A stretch of DNA of 64,000 nucleotides from Rhodamnia argentea (lineage: Eukaryota > Streptophyta > Magnoliopsida > Myrtales > Myrtaceae), in assembly GCF_020921035.1 (NCBI RefSeq), contig NC_063151.1:26294934-26358933 (forward strand). Direction: 5' to 3'. The notes beneath the pieces are model-generated. The model did not search any database and was not told the origin of the DNA. It was given only the letters and a program-made list of their open reading frames with translations. Both the position numbers and the translations under genes were made by a program. Positions 24,184 to 35,650 of this stretch are shown one piece after another. Within the stretch, counting starts at the first letter, position 1. Every line of letters starts with the position of its first letter.

Positions 24184-24967
24184 GTAAAAGTACAGCAGAA
24201 GATTCACTTTAGTGGAAATATATGTTTTTTGGACCACTTAAATGCCAATTATTTTTTAAAAACGATTATTTCAATGCCAAACTCCAGCGAGTTTCGCCGG
24301 AACTTCCAAGTTAGCAATAAAAAAAAAAAGCAAAAAGTTGAAAACATTAAAAAAAATAAAAAATAAAATGAAAAAGAAAAAAGAAAGAAGTCTAGTGCAG
24401 CGACGAGGGCTGCCCTCACCGTTGTCGCCCCCACCATCGCCAGCAACTGTCGGTGAGGGGTGGGGGATGGCCGAGGCGGGTTGCCGAGCCCCGGCGACCC
24501 TCACTAGGGTCGGTGAGGCCCTGCTGTTGCCGGCCTCGCAAACCCACGGCGAGGCCGACCTCTCCATGGCGGCGTGCGGCTTGCCTCGCCTAACGATGGC
24601 CATTGTCGGCGATGGTGGGGGCGATAGCCCTCGCCGGTGCAAACTCAAGTTTCCCTTTTTTTTAGGCTATTTTTCTGTTTATTTTTATTTTTTTTTTTAA
24701 ATAATTATTTTTAAATTTGAACAACCCACATGGACGCCACGTGGGTTGATTTTTTTTAAAAATTGACACGTAACATTAAGAATTTAATAAAAAAATGTTA
24801 CGTGTATTGTTTGGCTGGAATTAATACTTAAATAATCATTTTTGGCCGAAATTGACACTTCGGTGTTCGTTTTTTCTCCGATTTGACACTTAAGTGATCC
24901 GAAAAAAAATATTGGCACTAAAGTAAGCGCCGTACACAAATATTGGCACTCATGCTGTACTTTTGCA
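24184..24967. mobile_element. Fold-back TIR element with GC-rich core (copy A)
   Basis: Terminal arms match in inverse orientation: left AAAAGTACAGCAG...CACTTTAGTGGAAATA...GGACCACTTAAATGCCAA; right, read on the minus strand, AAAAGTACAGCATGAGTGCC...ACTTTAGTGCCAATATTT...GGATCACTTAAGTGTCAA. The core (about 24400-24640) is GC-rich and itself partly palindromic, with GGCGAGG/CCTCGCC words. Frames of 120-125 codons on both strands are by-products of that core. Most likely a non-autonomous Mutator-like element. The flanks are T-rich, so the target duplication is ambiguous. Confidence 0.7.
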
Positions 24968-25574
24968 TTTTTTTTTCCTTTTGAAACTGTTGCTGTTAAA
25001 CAACATATGGTTCGACCCTCTTCGCGCTACTTCGACAGCCGCCGGATGGTGAACAATTTCCTTTCGCTGCTTGTCGGCATCAAAATCCAAGGGACAAATA
25101 CCATCAGTCGGAGTTCATCTTTCCTCAAGACTTCTGTTTGTCCCGGTGTTTCCGTGCACGTACTTGTTAACGTAACTGATGCAAGCGCCATGCTGTAATC
25201 ACTAAAACAAGGACAAAATTTTGCTAGATGGTCTCTCGACGATCGTGGAACATGCTTTCTCTTAATGAGATGGGCAGATCAGCAAGCGTCATCTGGTGAG
25301 CAATGATGTGACGATACCAACTACCATGAACCATAAAAGGACTTGAGGGTATAGCTTGTGGTTCATAAATGGGAATGTGATTCGATCTCAGAAGATGGTT
25401 GATGGCACGGTTTGCCTCTATAACTTGGGATGAAATGGGGGGGGATCAAAAGTGTGCTGTTGAAGAAGTCAGCTAAAAGCCCAATAAGGCCGCAACCTAG
25501 GGTTTTTCTTTAAGTCAAGTATCCAAACCATGGCCCAAATCTTGCGGTTTGCCTATAAATGAGTTACTAAACAC
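24968..25574. other. Intergenic spacer between two related elements
   Basis: No gene supported. The 63-codon frame at 25007-25198 shows no recognisable domain. Confidence 0.45.
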
Positions 25575-26506
25575 ATGGAATGATAATATTTATATATGGA
25601 GCTCATTTTGGTGCCAATAAATTTTTTTGGATCACTTAAGTGTCAAATCGGACAAAAAAAGATCACTTTAGTGCCAACGGCGAAATATATCGGCCAAATA
25701 GTACATGTGTCTTTTTTTTGATTAATTTTTTAACATTACATGGATTTTTTTTTAAAAGTCAATCCAAATGGCATCTATGTAGCAGATTTCTTTGAAAAAT
25801 CAGTCCATGTGGATGTCACGTGGAATTTTGACTTTTTATAAAATGAGTGAAAATATTTTTAGAAATTAAATTAAAATTTAAAAATAAGCCAAATACCTAA
25901 TAAAAATTTAAAAAATAAAATAAAATAAAAAGAGAGGAAAATGCCAGGTTGCAGCGATGAGAGCTTGCAAGCTCTCATCGCCCACCATCGTTGGCAATGG
26001 CAAGCAAAGGGTGGGGATGGCTAGTTAGGCCTTGCTAGGGTCGGCGAGGCCTTGCCGTGGTTGGACAAGGATGACCTCACCTAGCGACGACCGGGCCTCA
26101 CCCTCGCTAGGGTCGGCGAGGCTTGGCCATGGTTGGACCTCGCAGAACTAGGCAATGTTGAGACTCGCCGACCTTGGCGCGACCTTGCTTGCGCTAGCCA
26201 CTCGACAACTCTCACCGACCATTGTTGGTAATGGTGGGCGATGGCGGGGAGGGATTGCAACAAAACATTTTCATTTATTTTTTAGTTTTTTAGCCAATGT
26301 TTTGGTTTTTTAATTTTTGACTTTTTTTTATTGCTAACTTGGATCTTTTGGCGTGCCACGTAGATGTCATGTCGGATTTCCAGTGAAACTCACTTGAGTT
26401 GACACTGAAATAATCTTTTTTTTCAAAAAATTGGCACTTAAATGATTCAAAAAAATATTGGCACCAAAGTGAATGCCGTACACAAATATAATCACTCAAA
26501 ACGTCC
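25575..26506. mobile_element. Fold-back TIR element with GC-rich core (copy B, same family as copy A)
   Basis: The left arm (TTTTGGTGCCAATAAATTTT, GGATCACTTAAGTGTCAAAT) pairs with the inverted right arm (ACTTTGGTGCCAATATTTTT, TGAATCATTTAAGTGCCAAT). The outer right sequence GCCGTACACAAATAT is shared with the right end of copy A (GCCGTACACAAATATTGGCA), which shows common descent. The core, about 25950-26240, is GC-rich with repeated GGCGAGGC / GCTAGGGTCGGC words. No transposase. Confidence 0.7.
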
Positions 26507-26687
26507 TTTTGCCATTACTAAACAGTTTTATTTATAGCGAATTTTGTGCTTAAGACATCGTGTTAAGATAAAACTAGATGTCACCATTTGGAGTAAGATT
26601 AATGGTTATGCTCTAGTCGACTTTATATTCTTTTGCTCAAAACAGGACTCACTTCTTAAAAAACATTGTGAAGTTTTGATGGGTCGT

Positions 26688-27251
26688 GGGAAAATTACCA
26701 AAAAAATCTTAAACTTATTTTTTTTTTTGGTTGAAACCTAAGTCTTGTGTCAATTCAATTCTACAATTTTGTTTTGCCGATTCACTGCTACACTATCACA
26801 ATTGTGTCATTTCAGTCTATCCGGTCAATTTTTCCCGATTGGAGTTGATATGGATGTCGACTGGCGACATAATATTTAATTTTTTTAATTTTTTTAATTT
26901 TTTTTGTTTTTATTTCTCTCTTTTTTCTTCTTCTTCCTTCTTCTTCCTCTAGTTGATCCGGCCATAGGCAATGGTTGGCGAGCTCGACCTCAAGTGAAGT
27001 TCGCCCCCTCCGATCAATGGCGAGGGTGAGCCTTGTCGTCGCCGGGTAGAGGAAGAAGAAGGAGAGAGAAGGAAAAAAAGAAGAAAAAATTAAAAAAAAT
27101 TAAAGTATTATACCTTCAGCTGGTCAAAATTAGCCGAATGACCTGAATTGACATGATTACAAAAGGTTTATAATTGAATCGGTAAAAAAAAGAAGTTTAG
27201 AATTGAATTGATACAATTACGATAAATTTAAGATTTTTTTATGATTTTCTC
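26688..27251. mobile_element. TIR element with GGGAAAA termini
   Basis: The left end GGGAAAATTACCAAAAAAAT pairs with the inverted right end GAGAAAATCATAAAAAAATC, and both continue CTTAAA[CT]TTAT. The subterminal arms also pair (AATTGTGTCATTTCAGTCTA against the AATGACCTGAATTGACATG region). A short GC-rich core lies at about 26950-27050. No coding sequence. The termini resemble the Mutator-like element at 60362. Confidence 0.65.
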
Positions 27252-29440
27252 AGGCCAGCATCTACTCGATGCGTTCATGTCCAACTCCACTATGGATCCA
27301 CGCTCTCATGGAAAGGATGTTGTCACAGACAAAAGCATGCCAGTGACAATGCCTGGAACACCTAAATCGTGCATGTCGATTTTGGTTTTAAGAAGTTCGA
27401 CGTTGTGTAATTGTCTTACCTACCCGTCAACTTTATAACGAAGTCGATCACGTAGAAAATTATCCATCATGTGCTGACCACGTTAATTAAAGCAGGTTGA
27501 GCTGTTTAGAGAAGTGATTTCTTTTATGATCGTCTATGTATCTTCTCTTATTAATTATTATTTTTTGGTATTTTCAGTGTTGTCCAGTGGATATTTTTCG
27601 TTCTAAAATAATTTTCCTAAATTAAAGCAATATCCGAATTTCCTAAAAGCACCTATGCTTTGCACTTGTTGTCCCAGAAAATTTCAAAATGCATTGTGAG
27701 TGGTTCCTTTATTGTGTTAATTATCCAATTAGAATTTGCCTTGGAATGGTACGTCCTAAACTTCGAGCATGTCGATTATTGGTTTTAAGCTAAGTTCGCG
27801 AGGTCATGACCATTGGTCCCATGAATTGTCTAGTAGGCTGGCGCCTCTTGGCGGGTCGCCAGTCCTTGGCCGGCCCTTAACAACAAAAACAGAAAAAAAA
27901 AAAAAAAAAATTTATGTGCCAACCATGTCACGTAAGACGGCTGACATCCATGTTATCAATTTTCGGCCAAAATTTGGCCGAATGAAATCAATTGGAAAAA
28001 TGTTAAAAAGATTTAGGACTCAATTGGCATAATGGAAAGGTTTAGGATCGAAAGGTTTTTGTAATTGTCCCTCCAAACTAAGCACTGCGACTGGTGATTT
28101 GAAAATAATAGGAAGGAGCTCACTCAAAATCATTTTATTGTTGATTAGTGGATTAAGCTTTATCATACTACAGAAATCATTCGTGGCCATCCAGCCACTG
28201 ACTTTGTCTTCCAGTTTTGTGCAGATTATGTCATTCCTCAAAATACTCTAGGACCCCACTTAATCCCAAATCACATTCCCATTTTCGTAAGAAGTAAGTG
28301 GCGGGATGAGTTAATCATCAAGTTGAAAATTTAAAACATAAGGTTAAAGCCAAAACCATGGTGAATAGATAACGGAAGAAAGCTCAAGACCGCCGTCGTC
28401 TTCTGCAGAAAGCTGGTCTGCTTTGAATGCCGAAACCAGCCAAGATTATCTTCAAGATTCCTCCCTACCGATCTCTACTAAGCCAGCTAAATCCCTTGCA
28501 TGTGATCTTGATCCCATTTTTTGTATAAGTAGAGACGAGAGACCAGGAAAAAAAGGGTTGGTACCAAAAGAACAGATCATTACATAGAACGATGAGTTAG
28601 CACGATTACGACAACCCCACAAGAATTATGAACGTGACCTAGCAATCCTATCCACACAGTCCAAGCATCAACGACGCACACAGTTCCATCACGACTTGTT
28701 ATGCTAATAATCTGTGGTCGGTGCATCATGTGGACCAAACTCACTCTCTCGCTCCTATCACGCCATCTTTTCTTTATCGTTCTTCTTTCTCTTTCTGTTT
28801 TTTTTTTCGTTTGCCGCTTCAACTCACGACCCCATCGATGTTTCCGGGCAAATGTTTGGCCAAGTCACATGGGAGAATCATTGATGAGCTTCACGACACT
28901 TTCATAAAAGCATGTTGATGACAGCGAGGATACTGATGAATAACAATATTTTTGTTGGGGGTTGCGATTTATACCTCCCTCGATAGAAAAATACAGAGAT
29001 CTTGCTCCTCGATGAGCGAGCAGAGATCCGTGGAAGCGGTCTCGACAAGGGTCTCAAGGGGGCAGCATTCTCTGGACGTCATAGGGTTTTTATAGTTTAT
29101 TGTGCTAATTATATTATTTCTTCCGCTGGATATAACCCTAGTTTAAAAGTGAATCGGGATAAATCTTGTGTCTCGATTACTCTTTCTTGTTTTTACGCTC
29201 AATTTTATTGTGGTTGTGCGCTGAATTCTACCATAATTTAAGTCAAAATCTAAGATATAAAAGAAGACAAAACACGGGGTGTGGGCTAAAATTTGGATAT
29301 GCATGGACATGTCCGCATGGGCATATTCCCTCTATCCGCTCATGCATTATTCTGAAGCATAGGATAGGATTATGCTGAAACTCGTCCTCCATTTAATAAA
29401 GCTTGTTTTTATACTCATTAATACGCCACAAGTGCTCCAA
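27252..29440. other. Intergenic region upstream of the aquaporin gene
   Basis: No gene supported. At about 27740-28072 there is one good arm (GGACTCAATTGGCATAATGG, TTTTGTAATTGTCCC) resembling the right arm of the 57.4-kb TIR element, so this is probably a damaged relative. A short stretch GCATGTCGATT...GGTTTTAAG...AAGTTCG occurs twice (about 27370-27403 and 27768-27801). An A run lies at 27892-27910. Confidence 0.45.
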
Positions 29441-29447
29441 GTGTCAT

Positions 29448-29455
29448 TATATATA
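29448..29455 (+). promoter_or_regulatory. TATA box of the TIP2 aquaporin gene
   Basis: TATATATA, 127 bp before the aquaporin ATG. Spacing fits a leader of roughly 95 bases starting about 30 bp downstream. Prediction from sequence only. Confidence 0.6.
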
Positions 29456-29581
29456 CATGTGGCCTGGAGAATGACTTTTTTTTGTGCTATCTGAAGCATC
29501 AGCTTTCGCCTTCCTTCCATCTTTTGTTCATCTCACTCTCTCTTCCTTTGATTTGGCCCTCTCTTTACAGTAGCAAGAAAC

Positions 29582-31050
29582 ATGGCAGGGATTGCGTTTG
29601 GACGGTTTGATGACTCGTTCAGCTTCGGCTCCTTGAAGGCCTACTTGGCCGAGTTCATCTCCACCTTGATCTTTGTGTTTGCTGGTGTTGGCTCAGCCAT
29701 TGCTTATGGTCAATCACACTCGACCCCCTCTTCCAAAAAGCTTTACTTGCTTTCATTTCTTCCATTCAAAAGTTCTTTTTTTTTTCATTTGGAGTCGAAA
29801 CATCAGATTTAGCTATGGCGATTACAGCGTCAAGATACCCTAAAAAGAAAATGACCCAGTAAGCAAAACATTAGAAAAAAGAAGAAAAAAAAGTGCAGAA
29901 CAAGCAAGTGACCTTCTGGTTTTTCCTTGTTCTTTGAGTGGAAAATAACATGTTCTGTTTTGGTGGATTGTGCTGTTACAGATAAGTTGACATCAGATGC
30001 TGCTCTTGATCCATCTGGGCTAGTGGCAATAGCAGTTTGCCATGGGTTTGCTCTCTTTGTTGCAGTGGCAGTGGGTGCAAATATCTCTGGTGGCCATGTC
30101 AATCCAGCTGTCACTTTGGGGCTGGCCCTGGGTGGCCAGATCACCATCCTCACAGGCATCTTCTACTGGATTGCCCAGCTTGTTGGCTCCATTGTTGCTT
30201 GCTTGCTTCTCAAAGTTGTCACTGGAGGACTGGTAATTACTTCACTTGCATATAGTTTGGACTTGTAAAATTAACCTAATGAAAGTGCATTTGACTGGTT
30301 GTGCTGCGAACAATGTCCTCAAACTAGGCAGAGTCGTGTTGATTTTGACTGAGACTATTTGGTTTGATAACTTAATGACATGCTATATTCCATTAAGGTT
30401 CCCTTGTTGTATAGTTTTCTTTCATTTTTATAATTTTGTGCTATGCTAGGGAGTTTTTTTCGGGTACATTAATCATGAAAGCAGTTTGTGCAAGCAGACT
30501 AGCTTGTACCATTTCTTTCTTTAAGAAGAACTTTCACTGTTCTCTGTAAAGCCAAAGATGTACCCTTCATATTGTTGTAAGGCCAGTGCAAGCTAATGAT
30601 TCATATTCGGTTTAATTGATTTGTTGTTGTTGTTGTTTTTTTTTTTTTGGTTTTAAACACTTGGTTTAAATTATTTTGCAGGCAATTCCTGTTCACAGTC
30701 TTGCAGTTGGAGTTGGAGCGATCGAAGGGGTGGTCATGGAGATCATAATCACCTTTGCATTGGTCTACACTGTGTATGCCACAGCAGCTGACCCAAAGAA
30801 GGGCTCATTGGGAATAATTGCCCCCATAGCCATTGGCTTCATCGTCGGCGCCAACATCTTGGCCGCCGGCCCGTTCTCCGGCGGGTCCATGAACCCAGCC
30901 CGTTCCTTTGGGCCCGCCGTGGTCAGTGGAGACTACCACGACAACTGGATCTACTGGGTCGGGCCCCTCATCGGAGGTGGCCTGGCGGGACTCATCTACG
31001 GAAACGTGTTCATGCACTCGGACCATGCACCTCTTGCCAACGAGTTCTAA
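29582..31050 (+). CDS. TIP2;1: Tonoplast intrinsic protein, TIP2 (delta-TIP) aquaporin
   Basis: Three exons (29582-29708, 29982-30232, 30682-31050) give 248 residues, the normal TIP length. Vacuolar-membrane channel for water, and in TIP2 members also ammonia. The N-terminus [20 protein letters not shown] is the TIP2 signature. NPA motif 1 is in [12 protein letters not shown] and motif 2 in [12 protein letters not shown]. The His in CHGF, the Gly before GGSMNPARS and the Arg of the second NPA fit the TIP2 His-Ile-Gly-Arg selectivity filter. Six membrane segments are evident. The C-terminus HAPLANEF is also typical. The gene converges with PNSB3. TIP2;1 versus TIP2;2 cannot be settled by eye. 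Confidence 0.96.
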
Positions 31051-31990
31051 GTTAATCAAATTAAACCATGTGTGCGCTTACAATCCCACTGTTCTTGTAA
31101 TAAAAGAGAGAGGAGCAGATTCTGCTGCTCTTTCTTTTCTTTTTTCTCTTCTTTCTTTGTTTTCAGCTTTCTCTGATTTGGTTGTTGTAAAGCCTTGTGT
31201 TGTGGTCCATTGTCTTGTCAAGAAAATGAATGAAGTTGGTGAGCTGTGGAAAAAATGTCCTTTTCTTCTTGTGACTTGCTTTTTGATTTCCTTTTGCTTG
31301 TGATAATGGGGGGTGAGACCATCTGCGAGAGAATGGCTTCACATGGTTTGGACACATGCAAATTATTGATGGAGTTGACAGCTTTTTGGATCTAGGATGC
31401 TCTCAGTTTCCTGCTATGTGACCTTTTCTTTTTCCTTTTTCCAATTTCCATGCTCACAGGACATGCCATTATGAGATACTAGGATGATTCTTTACCTTGG
31501 AGTGAAGTGAACACTGATCCAATTCAAGGAAAAATGGAGGAGCATCTATCCTGATGAAACAAGATGCATTTTGGTCATACTTAGTAAAGATTTATCAGAT
31601 CGCTTATCCTACAATAGTAAAGACATAAATAGCTGGACAAGTAAGCTTCTAAAAGACCGTCGTCATAGTCTATTCACACTTCCCCTTATTAGTTCACACC
31701 TTGGAGAAGCGAAAGATGTCTTAGTTGAACTTTTCGTTAATCCCCTTTGTACAGGGAAAAGTTCTGCGTACAAGATTAACTAGTTTCCAAATTATGTACA
31801 GCATATAAATTTTTTTCTACCCATTGCTGATAAACCTTTTATAGACACAAATTATATAAACTGCAACAGGAAATTCATTTCAGTTCAATAGATTGTGAGG
31901 AACTATCCGATAGTCTCGTAAAAAAAAAAAAAAAAATAAAAATAAGAATCGAGCTTGCCAATTCACGATGCAGTACATACAAAATACGTA
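31051..31990. other. Convergent 3' region between TIP2 and PNSB3
   Basis: Contains the TIP2 3' UTR (pyrimidine-rich around 31120-31165) and the PNSB3 3' side, with an A run at 31920-31938. No gene supported. Confidence 0.6.
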
Positions 31991-33772
31991 TCATGAAGAC
32001 TCCGAAAGTGACACTTTCTCATATTTCCATTCATGAGCCTTCCACTCAGGCAATTGTTGTATGACAACCTACGAGAGAATGAAAGAGGATCCATTTTGTT
32101 TATGAATATCCGATTGAAGAATAGTTAATAAGATAGTGAAACTTTCGAAAGTAGTTGCTCTAAATGTAGAAAACATGAGGAAAGACATCTTTACCAGCCC
32201 TCTAGAATCTGGTTTACCAACTGTTGTTTGACATGCAAGCCTATAATTTTTTGGTTTCTGCAGAAAATACACGACATTAAGCATCAGAACAACGACTGAT
32301 GATTACATTTAATCCACCAAAACAAGAAAAACAGCTCATAGTCCCTTAAGGATTCATGGATGCTTCTCTCCGGCCCCATTGGACAGGACATAACACTTGA
32401 AATAAAGTCCCATTAAGCATAGAAATAGTTTCTAGTCCTAGTACATAACTTGGGAAAATCAACAAAGATCAAGGGAGATGCTTATTGCATTATTGAATTC
32501 ATGTTTATTATAGACTAAAAAGCTGGAATTCCTGTGATTTGCGATTTGAGTGCCACAGCTGGTGCCAAGTTGCCACAATGAATTAGTTGATGTAGATCGT
32601 AAATGCTGCGTTGGCAAGTTGCTCATCTAAACAATCGGAACACATATTGCTTACCTTTTTAAGCTTTTCCTTCTCTTTGTCCGTGACAGGGCTTAGTAGC
32701 TCTTTTCCTTCAACAACCTAACACGAGAACCGAAAATTCCATGTCAGGGATCCTGTTTCCTCATCACCTTAAATGAGTCACTCGAATCGTGCAACACGGG
32801 CACATTTCTATTAGGCTTTGTTGATGTCATTTCGAAAGTAAGCACTGTTAGGCAGGTGACAACTGCAGAGAACCAGTTCACTTCCTCAAGCTCTATCTCA
32901 CCAAGGAGACTAATTGAATGGGAAGCTAGTCCAAACAATTTATGGAGTAGTTATCATTAGGACCAGATCCAAGCATCTATAAGGCATTACAGCAACAAAT
33001 GTGTTAGTATTGATATTTCATTCGACCCTGTTTGGTTTTTAATTCTTAAAGTTCACTGGTCTATACAGTTCATTAACTTTCTGTAACCAAACTCGAACCC
33101 ATGAAACTGTTTTCAGAAACCATAATCTAAGGAGAAAGATGCGAAGGAAAAAACCGACCTCAACCATACAAGTTGCACAAGTTCCTCCCCCAGCACAATT
33201 CAACAAAGGTCTAGCCTGAAGATCATCACAAAAAACCAACATCAGATCAGCCCAGACTCAAACACATAAAAATGCTAGAACATTTGCCAAAAATGGTCCA
33301 CTCATGCTTACATAGGGACCATACAACTCAATGTTGGAATCCAACATGATGTCCCTCAGTTTTTGCCCGCCACACGCCGTGCGAAGATGAACGTCTGGAG
33401 TCCCATCCGGAAGCAAAACCGACTGACAAAAGTTTCCACCAACAAACACATTCAACCTCAAATGGGCAATCTCAAGTTCTCAACTTTAACAGAAAAATCA
33501 CCTTAGAAAACGTGAATATCTTCAATTCCCCTTTTTCCCCTTTTGGGACTTACGCTGACAAATGCGAAGTTCACACGCGGCGGTTCCTCTGGAGCTGCAG
33601 TTTCAGAGCCGCTCTCGGGGACGGTTCCAACTGCTCTGATCCTGCTTCTTGAGAAGCTCGTCTGGCTCCTGAAAGGTTCGAGGTGGTTCCGTCGAGGGCG
33701 TGAGCGATGGCTGAAGCTGGGAGTGAGAGAGAGAGAAGCTAAATGGGACGAGTTCAATTGGACGCTACCCAT
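31991..33772 (-). CDS. PNSB3: Photosynthetic NDH subunit of subcomplex B 3, chloroplastic (2Fe-2S)
   Basis: Six exons on the minus strand (33772-33554, 33422-33312, 33215-33159, 32717-32655, 32257-32195, 32068-31991) encode 196 residues; every intron is phase 0. Subunit of the lumen-opposed B subcomplex of the chloroplast NDH-PSI supercomplex, for cyclic electron flow. Residues 1-50 are Ser/Arg-rich, a chloroplast transit peptide. The mature part has VLLPDGTPDVHLRTACGGQK, then NCAGGGTCATCMVE with Cys spaced Cx5CxxC, and a fourth Cys in RLACQT, as in ferredoxin-fold 2Fe-2S domains. It ends with VVIQQLPEWKAHEW. ATG 33772 begins MGSVQLNSSHLASLSL; the frame is open further upstream but that part does not look like a transit peptide. 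Known in Arabidopsis as NDF4/At3g16250 (recalled). Confidence 0.95.
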
Positions 33773-35650
33773 TGCTTGAAGAAGAACGAAGAGGTTCTCC
33801 GACTGTTTGGGGGTCTGCTTGATATTTGCATGGAGATTGGTTTTGGGTTTTGTGGTGATGATACCTGTTCGCCTTATCCAATGCAAAAACCTGGGGATAC
33901 GAGGAAACAACAATCTGGTTTCTACGTTACACCCCAACTGTCTCATAGTTGAAATTTCACTGGCCGGGCCCGGAACTTCGGTGTATCGCCGGTCTCTCCA
34001 CCGACATCGTAATGGAGTTTATGATGATGGGCTCAGCCGTCGGACAGTTGGTATTTCCTTACGTCTCAAAATCCGACTCCATTTAAATATTAGAAACTCA
34101 AAAAGATAAAAAGACGTATGAAGCTCGGTTCGTTAGATACGTAACTGAAATCCTTACTTCACTATCCTCATAAATACGTTCGTTAAATTGAACAGTATTC
34201 AATTTCAATCGAGATAGAATCATCTAATTTTAACTTTGGCCAACAAACTATTAGTATTCTACTCGAATATTTTTGAGGTGCTAACCTTCATTTATCAAGC
34301 TCAATCGAAATTGAATTTTTTTTTTTTAATTTGCACAATCAACTCCTAAACTTTTACTCGAGAGTACAACCGAGTATCCGATCATATTGAAAAAAGTGCA
34401 ACTTCAAGCCTCATTTAGGCGACTATAAGTAATTTTATTGATATCTTTTAATTGTGTTGTTTTTTTTTTTATAAAGGGATAGGATTTGATTTGTGATACT
34501 TTTTCATTTTTGTTATCATAAGAACTGGATTGTCTTAACTTACAAGTTTTATTTAGACGTGTAATTTTGGGTCCACGGCAATCAATTACAGACTTGTTGG
34601 AGACTTGGAGTAGGAAATATTTATAAAAAATAAAAATATTAAAACTCGCATAAATTTATCAGAAAGGTTTGTAGCAGTCCGTTGGGTTTTTGCAAGCCGG
34701 ATGTTTGAAATGCTATTGTACTTTTAACTCGGACCGGTCGGGTGAGTAGGTTCATCCGGTTAGGCCCCATCATGGGCCGACTTGGGACTTCTAACCTTTT
34801 AGGCTAAGTAGCATCGACATCCACACGTGATAGGCAACACGATACGACACGACACGCCGACACGTCATTTTTTAAAAAATAAAGAATTTCGATAAATTAG
34901 GACACATTTTATATTAAATGTATATTTTTATAAATACATAATAAATTACTATATATAAAAATATCAACTGTGAGTTTTTTCTTCTGTTAGAGATTCACGA
35001 TTAGGTAAGGTTGGGTATGTATATTAATTTTGGAATGGCATAGTATATGAAAATTTACATTTTGCCCATAATTAATTGAAAATGCTTAAAATTGACTCGT
35101 CCGTGTCGAAATAGTATGTCGGGATGCTAGACTCGCGTGTCTGAAACGCTGATTACGTGTCAGTCGCATGTTAAAAAGTGTCGAGAGAGTATTGGATACG
35201 ACATGAAGGCCCTGAAGAGGGTCGGTGCTTCCTAGCTTCCAGGCCGATCCCGACCGGGCCCGAACAATGAACCGGTATCCGCTAATTTGCGCGCGACTGT
35301 AGCCGGTTCGGCGTTGCAGCTCCAACGGGCAACGTGGTCCACACGCGTCGGCGACTCACTGCGCTCACCACCACGCACCTGTTTCTTCTTCTTCTTACAT
35401 CTCTCGCCGCACCTCGGAGTCGCGTCGTGATTCACATGGAAGTCTCGATTTGATTCCCCTCGAATCAAATCAATGCACATCGCTGCTAATTCCCATATAA
35501 CCTGTCAATCTAGCACTTGAACCTTCTCGCGAGATCGGATTTGACTGATCGGCTGACGTCGGTGACGGAATTTATTCATCCGATTCGGCGTGAATTCGCT
35601 TGTGTTCCTACGGATATTTTCCCCTTTTCTTTTGGGGGAGTTGAGCTGAG
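33773..35650. other. Divergent promoter region, PNSB3 / MTV1
   Basis: About 1.9 kb between two divergently transcribed genes. No gene is seen; in Arabidopsis a tRNase Z gene (At3g16260, recalled) lies at this position. Around 34830-35200 there are repeated GACACG/CGTGTC words (for example GACACGACACGCCGACACGT) around an AT-rich core, probably a decayed dispersed repeat. Confidence 0.5.

Noticed and set aside
24271-24700. 120-125 codon frames on both strands
   Set aside because: Products of the GC-rich symmetrical core of fold-back element A.
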